Part shown: one piece after another, positions 38,501 to 50,922 of the stretch
Position numbering within the stretch: the first letter of the stretch is position 1
How the letters are laid out: every line of letters starts with the position of its first letter
Assembly (NCBI GenBank): GCA_013399855.1
Contig: VXAY01006786.1
Coordinates: forward strand, 1-64,000
DNA length: 64,000 nt
Reading direction: 5' to 3'
From: Oxyruncus cristatus
Taxonomy: Eukaryota; Chordata; Aves; Passeriformes; Cotingidae
Program-made: the position numbers and the translations under genes
Notes under the pieces: generated by a model
Seen by the model: only the letters and a program-made list of their open reading frames with translations
The model's database searches: none
What the model was told of the DNA's origin: nothing

Positions 38501-40033
38501 CAGGTCTTTCACTACTCTGGACTTGTGGAGCTTTCCTGGCTTTTCGCTGGAGCCTGGCTTTGTCTCAGTGTTCCTTTCTTCATTCTGTTAACTAAAACTG
38601 CCCTGCAGGAACCCATGGGGATCATTTCTCTCCTTTGTGCTTCCTTGAGATCCCCTGTAGCAATTCTGACCCCTTAAGTTTGGGAAACATTAGGGTGGTA
38701 AGGATGAGGACTTTTTTTAAATACAACTCTGCAAAATGCTAATAGCAGGCCATATGTTTTCATTGCAACTTACTCTTCATAAAGCTCAGCCAAAAATGTT
38801 TAAATTCTAAAACATTGTTGACTGTGGGGGCATAGAGAAGAAGTAAATTCCTAGTCAGTTTGGTATGTGCAGCTATGGCTTTACACCTTGCAAATGGGGT
38901 GAATTTTTCTTCCATCATTTTTTTGTGTGCTTTAAAAAAGGCAGTGAGAAAAAACTAGCTGGTGTTTGTCATGCTAATGGAGAGGTTTACTTTGCTGGGG
39001 TTGCTTTGTGTTGGGGTTTGGCTTCAACATTGCACATAATTCAAGATGATTTAGGACAGCAGATTTCACTCATCATGTCACATCATAATTCAGAAGCATT
39101 TGTTTTTATAAAGGTGTGTTACAGGTTCCCTGTAGGTTATAAAAAAATATTTCGGTCTGATTTTGAATGTGTTTTCTAAGGGTTTCGTCACATAGGCATC
39201 AGTGTATTTATATCAGGCTTAAATTAGTGTAAGCTGGAGAATAAGAAGACTTTTACAGAAAGCTGCAGTGAATGTCAGCCTTTTGTTTGAGAGAACTTCA
39301 TGGGACATGCTGTGTACATTTTGTACCATTTTAAGAAGGCGGTGAGCACTAAAATGTTATTTCTGTAAATAGGCCTGACCTTCAAAGTTGGGAGCTTCAG
39401 TGGTTCCCTGAGGCCACCTGGGCTGACTGCCTCTGAGCGTGAGTGCCCTGATCGATTCAAACCTGTCCCAGTTGCAGCTCTCCGGCACTGGTCAGGCTCT
39501 ATCTTTTCACTCATTCATCTGTGTTTTGCTCCATGGTTTTGACATTCCTTATCAGAAAGGAATTGGCATTACTGCAGTGGCTCAGTTAGTGTATGGGTAG
39601 CCCTTTGCCTATGGCAGCAAAATAGGTGAAATCTTGCTTCTCCCTTACCTCTTCTTTCCTCAGGAGTTATGCTGCCTGTTAAGAACAAATCTAGAATGCG
39701 CTGGCATACACACCTATTGCACTTTTTTTTGAGTAAGGCTGTGGCAGCAAGTAAGAGAATAAACTAAGTTTTTGAGAAAAAAATAGGGGAATTCAGTGTC
39801 TCTGAGTATGCCAGCTCATGTTTATTCTATCAAAATTAAACAGTGAGATTAAATCAACTTCAGTCATCGTATTTTCTTTCCAAGTTCCTTGTTTCACAGG
39901 AGACTGTTTCTGCAGCACAGAAGTGATGAAAAATTAGGGGTAGAAATGCCTTCCCAGGCTTAACTTATTGCCACTGCTGCACAGTGGGGTGTCAGCATGC
40001 TTCAGACCTCAGTGCTTCCCTTCTTTGAAATGA
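35542..40033. other. Anonymous non-coding sequence with an assembly gap
   Basis: No gene or transposon recognised. A perfect 7-bp-arm hairpin, GAACAGC-TTT-GCTGTTC, lies at 35890-35906. A strongly A+T-rich block spans about 36950-37600 and includes two exact ATGCAAAT octamers (37279-37286 and 37541-37548). A frame of 116 codons at 38241-38591 resembles nothing known. Confidence 0.55.
36505..36593. repeat. C-rich low-complexity tract interrupted by an assembly gap
   Basis: C runs separated by single A or T bases lie on both sides of 35 undetermined bases (36528-36562). The 18 bases left of the gap, CCCTACCCCTCCAACCCC (36510-36527), recur exactly right of it (36563-36580), followed by CACCCCCAAC. 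The opposite strand is a run of G blocks of the type that can fold into quadruplexes and that often defeats sequencing. Any frame crossing the gap is meaningless. Confidence 0.9.
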
Positions 40034-40628
40034 GGGACTGTCATGGTTTAACCCCAACCAGATACTAAACTCCATACAGCCACTTGCTCACTCCCCCACC
40101 AGTAGGAACACAGAGGTTCGGAAGGGTAAAAGCATGAAAACTCATGGGTTGAGATAAAGACAACTTAACAGGGAAAGCAAGGGTCGCACACATGCACAGA
40201 AAAACAAAGAATTAGTTCACTGCTTCCCAAGGGCAGGCAGGTGTTCAGCCATCTCCAGGAGAGCAGGGCCCCATCACACCTAACAGTGACTTGGGAAGAC
40301 AAACATCATCACTCCAAACATTTCCCCCTTCCTCCTTCTTCCCCCCACTTTTATATAGTGAGCTTGATGTTATATGATATGGAATATCCCTGTGGTCCGC
40401 TGGAGTCACCTGTCCCATCTATGTTCCCTCCCAGTCTCCCATGCACTCCCAACCTCCTCACCAGCATGGCGGTGTGAAAAGGCCTTGGTTCTGTGCAAGC
40501 CCTGCTCACTAATAACAAAAACATCTCTATATTATCAACCCTGTGTTCAGCACAAATCCAAAACACATCCCCATACCAGACACTGTGAAGAAAGTTGACT
40601 CTACCCCAACCTAAACCAGCAGAGGGAC
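40034..40628 (-). mobile_element. Solo LTR of an endogenous retrovirus with target duplications
   Basis: An LTR of 585 bp (40039-40623) begins TGTCATGGTTTAACCCCAAC and ends CCTAAACCAGCAGA, where the last bases look like a mutated CA end. It is bounded by GGGAC on both sides (40034-40038 and 40624-40628), so the 5-bp duplication supports a single insertion; the match could be read as 7 bp (GAGGGAC) if the LTR ends at 40621. I recognise the unit from bird genomes as a common LTR family. No gag, pol or env lies beside it, so the internal part was lost by LTR-LTR recombination. Orientation is inferred from a TATA box, CTATATAAAA, on the minus strand (40358-40349). A five-base duplication fits the ERVL-like class, which is an inference. 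Confidence 0.85.
40349..40380 (-). promoter_or_regulatory. Probable LTR promoter: TATA box and decayed CRE
   Basis: On the minus strand CTATATAAAA is a good TATA box. About seven bases upstream of it is TAACATCA, which differs from the cyclic-AMP response element TGACGTCA at two positions, both explicable by CpG decay. This would be the core promoter of the solo LTR at the U3/R border if the LTR is read on the minus strand. Whether it is active is unknown. Confidence 0.45.
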
Positions 40629-43600
40629 CAAAGGGCAAATGGATCAGTCAGATGGATGCCAGATATCTCTTTACTGGAGAGACATGGAAGTTGTTACCTT
40701 TAGGAGCCATGCTGAACTTACTCTGAGTCTGTTCTCCTCTGAAGTGATATTTCGTAATAGCAATGTGATCAAATGTACTGTTAGGTAATATTTTTTTTTG
40801 ACTAGTTTTCTGGTTGGAAGGGGCTCTGATCTCAGTAATAAGTGATTCTGAAGGAACAACAAATAAAGGATGTGGGTTTCTCATGAAGGAATTCAGGTAA
40901 ACTGGTGTGAACCTAAGACTTACCAGTGGACCATCTAGTGTATGCTTCTAAATTTTTTATTATTATTTTTTATAATGCTTTATTTAAAGAAAATTACACT
41001 AAAAACTTGTCAGCAGCCCCAGCCATATGCATGTTCCAATGCCAACAATAGGCAGTGAGACCTACTTTGCTGTTTTCTCTTCTGTCATCTCCAGTAGACA
41101 TTTGCTCTCCAAAACTGTGTCTACAGACCCTGGTCTGAAAATAGATACACAGATGCTTCTGTGTGTACATGACTGTGTGTGCACACGCATGTGCACATCC
41201 ACACACCTTTTGTGCTCAGAATTTTATGCTCACAGATATACAGGACAGGGAATTTGTGAGTCTGGAGTCACAGACCCCACTGTGGATACAGTTTGGATTG
41301 ACATCCACTTTTGAAAACTTAGCTCTTAAGCTTTGGAATTTTACAGAATATGAAATAATGATTAATGACACTCCTAGTTTCTGGTGTTCCAGCTTATTCC
41401 TTAAAAAACTTTAACTTGTGTCAGTTATTGCAAAATGCAATACTTATTTTCTTTCATGGTTTATTATGTTTTGTTTTCTCCACTTTTGGTAACAAAAAAG
41501 TACCTGGGATTTTCTAATTTCTCTATAGTTATCCTCTGTTTTACTTTTTCTTCTGTGGCTGCCTTACTACACTGTTTTTACCTGGTAGGAAAGTAAAGTT
41601 ATTTAGCCTTTGTTGCTTCAACAATTAAAAAGCATTAGGTCATGCTCCAGCCTTAGTTCCCTTGTGTCTTCTTGGGAGTTTTACTGAGTTGTTTCCAAAT
41701 ATAATGAATAATCATCCTATGTTAAGAGAGATGGATTCATTGTGACAGCCTTGTGCTTACTTCTTAATAATGAGTTAACTTTAAATAATTTATGGACAAA
41801 AATGTGCTCCCATGAAATTTCTTGCTGTACCTGTGTCCTTGATATCTTAATGAAATTTTGATTAGTTGTGGACACATTAAATGTGATCCAGGAAACATCA
41901 GAACCAAAAATCAGGAGGGAGAATGAGAACAACATTGCATCATGACTAAGACATTTAATTGCTTTAGTTTTCCCAATGTTTGCAGGAAGCAAAGCTAGTC
42001 CATACTCTGAACAGACCCTTATTTGGGGTGTGTGTTTCGCACCAGCTCTCTGTCCTATGCACCTACCTGTGGTGGCAGAAGCAACAGAATTGAGTTTTAT
42101 GGGTTGCTTTGCTCCACCTGAGAGCTGTGGATCTAAATCCTGTTCTTCCTGCCTTAAAATTCAGATTCATACATATGCAGATTTTTTTAATTTTTTTTTT
42201 TAAACTTAGTTCTAAAAAACTCTGTAGGATGAGTTTTCCCTAGTAGATAAAACTCCTCTAGCAGTAAATTAAATTAAAGTTTGTTATACAATCTCCCTGT
42301 TGTGAGAAAGTCCCAGGATTGCCTTTATCAGCTCTGCATGATTATACAAGACTGAAAATATCATTAGTTTAAGGCATCCACTGTGCTTTCGGTGATTGCC
42401 TGACAACCTCTGAGGTTTTCTGGGAGTAGATTACTGGTTGCCTTTTGTGTTGATCATTTTGCCTTTTTATTGTACCTTCTTGGGATAGAGAATCTGATGT
42501 GATTACAGGGAATGTCCTAATGGGACATGTTGGTGAAATTATGAAATAGAGAATGATTTTTTTCTAGAGATGCAATCTTGGAACAATGGAAGTTATGTAT
42601 AGTGTAGATAACTTACCTTGACAGTGCACCAAGAAAACGGTCACAAACTTGTATGCAAACGTCCATCTGTGTCCAAAAATAAGAGATCAGCTATAACATC
42701 AAAAGAAATACCCCTCTGAGTAGATATCTTCTTTCTTGTCAGACACCATCAACTAGAGGTATGATGAACCAGCCTGTTCCTGCTAAGTTTCAAGGCTACT
42801 CTGTGATGTTAAAGAAATGGAATTCTGACATTTCAGAACTTGTGGGGTTTTTTCACTCTGAGTCAGTATGAAGTGATTACTCTTCAGAAATTTATTTTTC
42901 AAAATTTTTCTTTTGGTGACACCAGCAAATCTGCAATTGTCTGATAGTATCTGGCTGCTTCAGAAGCCAGTTTCTGGTATGTAAGGAAGGGAGCTGCTCC
43001 CAGTATCAGTTCTCTGTGAGAAAGGCTACCCAAGAGCTCTGTGACCATCACAGGGTTTCTGAAGTGTGCAGCAGGTAAGCTAAGTGGGCTAGTTTCAGCC
43101 ATGACTTTGGGGCTTTCTTGATTCTGACTTAAGTGCCAGGACTCCCAGAGATAAAAATTGGTCTGGAAAGGTGAAGGTACTGAAACTTTGTCAGATCCAC
43201 AATGTTGGGAGTGCCCAGCATTACCTAAACAAAGAAAAATAAGTTGGTAGTGCAATCAAAAGTATTTTGGAATGTTGGTTTCTCTTTCAGGTCCTCTTAT
43301 CATCCATTGGATTTTTCTTTATGGCTTTTCCTTTTTTATGAAAAAAAAACTTTTTTGATTTAGGTTTGTTTTCTCTTTCTCTTGTGGGAAAGCTGCCATC
43401 ACTCAAAACATTACAGATATTTTACTTTCGTTGTCTAGATCTGCTCAGTCAAGAATTCTTGCACTGTGCAGGTACTTTGCAGGAAGATAGAGACGTTGAC
43501 AGACAGAAGCTTTACAGTTTGCTCTAGATCTTCTCAAATTCTTCATGGAGACACAGGTAATTTCAAGCTGTCTGCATAGCTGACCAAGTCACTCAAAGGT

Positions 43601-46600
43601 TTTACTTTATTCTCCTTACAGTGTGATTGCTGAATCATGTCATGAGCCCTGCTGTCTAGGATTTTTTTTTTTTTTTTCATCTCTAGTTAGTCTTGTGACA
43701 GCAAAGTGTGGTCCTTCCATAAATGTTTGCTGTCATTGGTGACCTGCACAAGCTGGTTACTTATATGAGAGACTTGATAAGTCTTAGGAAAGAGAGAAAT
43801 GAGCTGAGTTTTCTTTTGTTCACCTTCATTTGAAAAATTTGCAGTGAAAAGCCCAGACCTTGCTCATGCAGATAGAGAAATACAAATTCAATGTGTGTTA
43901 AACAAATAATCTGAGAGTAAGCACCAATATGAGTCCTTTTTCTTGTTTAAATGTTAGCTAGCTCAGCTTAAAGGTCACTTCTTCCCTGCATTTTTGCTTA
44001 ACAAGTTCTTAGAGATACACACAGTTTCCTGAAATGGAAAGTAATTACTCTTTCCTCATTATGCAGTTCTAATCTATACCATCCTCAGAGGTCTCGGGCT
44101 TGCTTTGTCTTGATTTCTAGCTGGAAAGTGCAGAATAGCAGTACAAAGGTGTATGAAGAAGCTGCTCACACTCAGGTGAGGAGTCTTTGGGTGTTAAACC
44201 TGTGGATCTTTTAGGAGAGGAAGAAACACTGAGCACCCTCCCTCAAAATGTCTTTCGGTAGTGTTATAATTACCTCAAAATGCATGCATCCTAAAATCAT
44301 GCTCTGCACCGGAGCAGTTAGGCTGTGGTAAGGAGCATGACAGAGAGTTCAGTTTCTTTCCTTCCACTCCTCTCTGGTGTTCTTCTGCTAACTTCCCACG
44401 TTCAGGCTGCTGTCTCCAGGGTTTATGATTGTCAGAGTGTGCCACAACCTGCAGCCAGTTGTAAAGGTTCTCTTTACACATCCAGACCCAAAAGTTTGTG
44501 CCAGAAGTGGGTGAACTTATTTTTCTGTTCTGGGTGGCTTTGCCACTTGGTATTGAAATGCAACAGTTCTTTGAAATACCTTGCTCAGGTTTTTTTCCAG
44601 AAACATTCTGGTGTCAAATGGTCTGTACTTGCTCATGTAAGGATCACTGTTTCACAGCTGACTAAGGTTCTCTTGAGCTCAAATCCAAGGTAAAGAATCA
44701 TATAATCTCTCATAGGCTTAAATTCACTCAAGACATTAGGTGAAGTGTGTGTCTTGCCACCTTTAACTGCAATATGGATCAGTCCCAGTCAACTAAATTG
44801 GTTTCCAGTGAATGTATTTGGTCAATTAATTAGACTATGGAGACTTGAGGTATTTCTGTAAAGATAAGGTACTGGATATCTAACTGTCAGCTATTTCTGT
44901 TGGTGAGCTGCACTGTGCTCCTATGACAAAGGCACTCCACTGCTCTTTTTGCAGGCTTCTACTCAGCCACTGAATTTGAGAAAGAGGGCTGCACTGCATC
45001 TTGAGATAGTCTTTTTTCCCAGGACAGGTAAAGAATATAAGAATTCACAAGATATTCACAAGAATATAAAACCTAAGGGATGATGACTGTAATTATAAAA
45101 ATGCACATTCTAATTCACATTGTAGGAACAAGGAAATGGGATGTGTGCTGGAGTATTCTAAACTACTATGAACCTTAGAGCTTTAAGAAGAAACATGTAT
45201 CTTTATATTTTGTAAATATCTGGCATGTAGACTTTCACAGCTAAGAACTACTTTGCTACTACAGAAACCAAAAATAACAAACTGTTTTCTCTTTCAAACA
45301 GCATCCTTGAACTAACATTTATTTTCTTCAAAGGCAGCAGTATAACATCGGGAGGCAAGAAGATCCTTTTGACATTTCGTGAATGTTACAGGAGTGTAGT
45401 AGCAAAGTGAGGTTTGCAAAGTTTCAAAGCCTTATTTGTTCTTCCGTATCTATTTGTCTCATGCCTTTGCAGAAAGAGGTAATGTCAGGGGAAAAAGTAA
45501 GCCTTTGAATATTTTAAAGTGCCCATTTAGGATTCATTTCTCAGAGAACAGAATCCTAAATGTCAGGCAGTGTTTGATAGTTCTCCGTAAAATCATCATT
45601 AAGATTTAGCCTCATTTGATATTTTTAAGCACTTAGACCTATCCAAATAAATTCGAGTGAAGAATTATCTATATTTCATATTTTTGGGGGGTTTATCTGT
45701 AAAGAATGTCATTATGCCATTTTCAAACACTCTTATGCAGGCTGTGCTGAGTACTGGTATATCCAAAACATACATAAGCTTCACCTTGACTGCCTTTTTT
45801 TTTTAAGTTTTAGGAAACTTCCCATTATTATACCACATCACTAAAACTCTGCTGCTGGTTTCATTAGTGACCAACAAGCCTGAACAAGTTTCTGATGACT
45901 TAACCTGTCCTATCTAGTACTGTTTGGAACCACAGTTGGGGTATGTCTGCAGCATACTATGAGGCATAGAGCAGAGAACCACTTAAACTTTCTGTCTCTG
46001 ATGGGTTCCTGTATCATGGCTGGCTTTTACAGAGATGCATTTTGGAAAGTCGTCTCCAGCTGTGCCTGTGTGTACAGCAGCGAGACTCAGTTCTCCCTCA
46101 CTGCACTGTCCTTGCAGGTGTCTATAGCCGGACACAAAGAATTTAAACAGGAACTTCCAGAGATTAAAAAAGAACAACTGCTAACATTCCCTACCAAACC
46201 TTAATCCAACCACTCCTGCCAACTTTCTGCAGTTCAAATAAAGAGCCTACATGTAGTGTGTGACATTTCCTGTGCCCTGAACTGGGTAAAGGAGTGCATT
46301 ATTAGCACTTTCCTGTGGATGGTGTTGATCAGCTTTGCAGACAATTGACGCAGCACATAAAAGTTAGCAAAGTCATGTGTTAGCTTAATTCAGTCATGTG
46401 CTCAAGGAACTGTGAGAAATAGGAGATAAAAAAAAATTGATCTTCACCTTTCTTTTTTCTTTTTCTTTCTTATTTTAGGGCTGTTTTGTTATATTCAATT
46501 GATACCTCAAGATTCCTTTTTCCTACTGCAGTGATTAGGAGAAGTAAAAAGATGTGGCAACCTGTCATTGTCCTCTTCTCTGACAGTAGTTTTTTTTCCT

Positions 46601-49600
46601 TGAAGGAAGTGATTTGCAAATAATATCCACTGTAAATTGAACAGAGAAGGTCTTTTGTTCCAGCTCAGTCTGATTTTTTCCAAATCCTCCATGAGAAAAT
46701 CTTGCGTTGCTCTGACTGACAGGGCAATTTCAGAGAGTAATGAGTAAAGATGGATATCCCCAGGCAGTTAATCAAATTTCTTTTTGGCAACTCTCTCTGT
46801 CAATAGTCGAAGCTGTCATTTTAATTATTTCAGATTCCAGGTGAAGGAGGATCATAGTCATGGACTCCCCTTGTGCTAGATTATGTAAAACTTTCTGATA
46901 GTAATAGAGAAACAAGAAGTGAAAATCTGAAGTACGTTCTCTTAAATCAATGTGCTTCCAGCTTCATCAGAAGGATGTTTGCAAATGGCTACTGCTGGTG
47001 CAGAGTTGATTGTCAACCATGTACAATTGCTAGCTGCAGCTGGAAAACATGCATCTAAAGGTAACCATAAGATAAAGAGTCTCACTAGCTGTGCTCTTCG
47101 TTTCAGAACCTCTCTGTTCTGAAATGTTTTCTCAGTTCTTCTGCCTTTCCACTCTGTATTCCTCCTTATATATGCAATAGTCCTTCTGCCTTGCTGGCGT
47201 GAGTAGAGGGGAGATAGATCAAACTTCTGCCTGGCTCTGAACTTGTTTGGAGCTTTTCATTCTTTTCAAAGTGGACAGCTGACCTTGGAGGGAGTAACAG
47301 AGATCTAAAGCAGCAGTGCAGTAACTCGGACAGTGCTGTCAGCAGCTTCTTTCATTACAAAACCTGACAAATCTTACTGTCAGAATTCAGAACTGATCTT
47401 CAAAAGCTCATACCCCGCGACAGTGCATGAGATGCACTTTTTTTTTTTGCATCAAAGCAGGACTGCAAGCAGACAGGACAGTTTGTGCTCCTCAGTTTTC
47501 CTACATGCTGCAAATACCTTGCTATTTAATTCTATACACACATGCATATGTATGCATATGCTCTGAAAGGAATCATAGAATGAAAAAATCTCCAGGAGGT
47601 GGAGTGGAGAGCATGATGTAGTGAGAATGCCAGTTATAATCTTTGGTACGTGCTCATCTAAAATATAGTTTGTCCTGTATGGCTTTATATACTTCTTGTG
47701 TTTATGCATGCTTGTGTATGGGCACGCATATATTTATTTTTTATCTATATATGTTGCTTTACTTACTACAACTTGAGATGTGATATTCAAAAATTTATGG
47801 CTGAAAGTGGCAGAGGAAATGGAAGCATCAAGAGGAAAAGCATAACAGATACACAAGCTGCAGAAAGCTTTTATGAGATGTGGAAATGTACAAACAGCCT
47901 TCTTTCAATGCTCAGCACCTGATCTGGCCTAACAGCCCAATGCCTATCTCAGCACAGTTTGTTAGCAGCAATCTAGAAATCTGACTGAAACACTGGGAAA
48001 TCAGAGTTCATGCATTAGTGCTCAGCCATGCCCCACAGTTCTGTTAAAATCAATTCGAAGACAGGAGTCAGCCTTAAGAAAGAGGTGGCAAGAGTCAAAT
48101 CTGGCTAGGTGGTTTGTTGTGGGATGAAGCACAATTATGAAATTAAACTTCTTTTGTTGTTGGCATTCAGAGCTACAAGGGCAGGCAGAGACTTTCATGA
48201 ATGTAGTTATCATCCTTCTTGTAAGAGGATTTCACCTACATGTTCTGAGTGTCTGTGATGAGTCATGTTAACTACATTGTGTTGGGACTGCAGCCTGAAA
48301 GGAGAATGGGGTATGTTCAAAGTCAGTATATTGTTATCGTTAGTTTTTGTTGTCTCCAAATGAATAAATGTTCTCACAAACCATGCAAGAGTTCATTTCT
48401 AAGGCTTTCATCTTCTCAAGAAAGCAAATTTGAGTGGATGAGCAGAAAAGCAAACCAAACATTCACTCTTTTCCAAGATATAAACCTTCACGTCCTTTTT
48501 TTCTTGCAGACAGAATGTTCTTCTGTTGTCATACTTTGGTTCTTTCTTGCTCTTTACATCTAGCAGCTGAACTCTCAGCTTAAGGTTGCAATATCCCAGT
48601 AAAAATGTTTAACTTCATACACTGAAAGCTTTATGCACTTTATGGCCAACTGAAACCAAAAGAATAAGTCAGAGAGTGTAAAATGAACAGCTCCTAGCAG
48701 GTTCAGAGAACATGTTTTATCAGTCATTTAATCACATAAGTTTGATTTCACTCACAAAGGACTCTAGATGCGAACCTCATTTCTTTTACTGAACCTGTCT
48801 GACCTGAAGCTAATGTGGCAGTCTCTGCACTTTGGATCATGGTATGCCTTTGAGCTTGAGGATATGCTAGCATGTATGTTCCTTCTTCAGTTTGGTATGG
48901 TAGTATCTCAGTGGCCCTGGACCACTTATGCCAAGTATAGACAGAACTGCAAACCAGCTGAGATACTGAGCAGTGAACAGAGGCCATTACAGTACAAGTG
49001 TTTGTGTTAGATGCCAGAGAAGTGAGTCTCTAGCTTGTTCTGATAGGTGCACGTAGTGATCAGCATTTTGTGTGACTTCTCAAGACTGAAGAGATGGTGA
49101 AGTGCCTGTGCAATGAAGCATCATCCCTGAAACATTTGTTCAGGAAAGGGGAATAAATGTTTTTCAGCTGAACATTCCTTTGAAATGCAAACCATCATCT
49201 TTTCAGACTTCAGTGATCTCCTTTATGAGTCTGTCTCTATAACAATTCTTCTGAAGGAAAGTACTGTACACAGTGGGTGATCTCTAGATCTAAAACACAA
49301 ATCACAATCCTTTAAAAAAAGAAAAATAAAACAAAACCAACAAAGAATGGCAATATTAGTGGAATTAATATAGTATTAATATGAGAAAGCAATCTCATGA
49401 AAGTTGAGAGCTGGATAGACCTGTGTGGTAAAATAACTGTAATGAGCTGCTGTTAAAAGACTGAAAATATTTCAAAGTTAGGTTCCTCAGACAAAATGTT
49501 CTTCAAGGTCAGTGATTCTAAAGCCAGGGAAGAAGCCTCCAAAGTTTTCGAAGAAGTGTGAGAGAAACATATTTCCCCCAATTTGGAATGTAGTTGAAAG

Positions 49601-50922
49601 GGAATGAATCTTATCACCAAAGTATAAGGAGCAAGTTAAAAACACCTTCAATCCTTGCCTGCTGCAGATGACCCTGATTGACTTTGAGACAGTAACAAAA
49701 CCTTAATCTTGTTTGCAGTGTATTGAGAGATGGCTGGGAGAGACTGACTGCGAAAGAGTAGTCTCTGAGCTGAGCTCAGAAGGAAACATGAAAGGTAAAT
49801 CATTTTAAAAGTTCCAAATACCATTACATTTTCCCTTGTAACTTTGCTTAAACCTTTTAAATTCTTGTCTACCCCACAAAGGCACAAAGCAATTGCAATC
49901 ATTTTTGCACCCCAAGGAAAATTCCAGGGTTTCCATTGGGTAGAGGTCTGTGGGTGGGGAAAGGAGTGAAGACTTCAACCAGCGACAGAAAGGGTTCTAT
50001 CACTGTTATACTGAAAAATTATGAAAAACTAGGAATGCCTGCAGACAAAATGTATTTACTGTCATTAACAAGTCATATCTTAATTGCTAACCAGTCCAGC
50101 ATCCAAGCTTATTCCTCGAAGACACATTCCTAGGGAAAGTAAAAAAATAAATTAAGAGATTTGGACACATTTTGTCAGCCACAGGAGACCGAGAGTGAGG
50201 TTTCCTCGCAGAAGTTATTGGAAGCTTCTGTCAGTTGTCCTTCCCCAAGGGAAAGAGAAAAACTAGCTGTGGTACCTTGGCAGTGTTGCTTCTCAGGGTA
50301 GGTTTCGTGTTCTCCTAAGTAACTAAAATACATGCTTAACAAAAAAACAAAAAGTGATTCCTCTTTCTTTATTGACATTGAATTGCAGTCTTTCAGCTAG
50401 AAAGGTAGAAACAGCATGGAGTTAAATAAGCCTGGCCCAAATCTGACTTGTGCTGGTATTAGCCTGTGGTAAAATATTGTTCTTAGCCAAGCTTTATAAC
50501 TATTTTTATGGCTGTGTTGTGGAGGTCACATTTTTGATCAACTAAGTGAGGACAGACTTATGTGTGGAGAGGTGAGTGGTAAAAGAATCAGGACAGTGAA
50601 TGACCAAGAGTCATTGCTCTGTCTGATCTGGGACATTGAGCATATGGCAGATTTATAGATAGCCTAACAATCTCCAATCTACACTGAAGAGTGGAGGAAA
50701 GTTTCCTTTTTACCTTAGGATGTTTCTACCTGCACTCAGTGTATTTTGTACCTTTATACCTCCAATGCCACATCTCTTGTTAGAGGGGGTCAGATCTAAC
50801 CATGCTAATCAGTTTCTGCTTTTAGAATTCCTACTTAGCACACCTTGCACTAAGGTATAATTATATCCCTTTAAACTTTTCTAGCAACTTTCTTCTCTTT
50901 TCTATTCACAGGCGTTTTATTT
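40629..50922. other. Anonymous non-coding sequence, 10.3 kb
   Basis: No transposon or gene recognised. A purine/pyrimidine-alternating patch (TGTGTGTGCACACGCATGTG and neighbours) lies near 41160-41210 and a 16-base T run at 43662-43677. Frames of up to 122 codons (44325-44693) and 118 codons (42899-43255 minus) resemble no family. Sequence of this length without recognisable repeats may be conserved regulatory DNA or very old decayed repeats. Confidence 0.5.

Noticed and set aside
39578..39650. tRNA-like sequence starting TGGCTCAGTTAG (box A, 11 of 12)
   Set aside because: The expected box B position reads GGTGAAATCTT, matching only about half of the consensus, and no cloverleaf forms.
43662..43677. 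T16 run as a retroposon tail
   Set aside because: No SINE or gene body is seen on either side; simple homopolymer.
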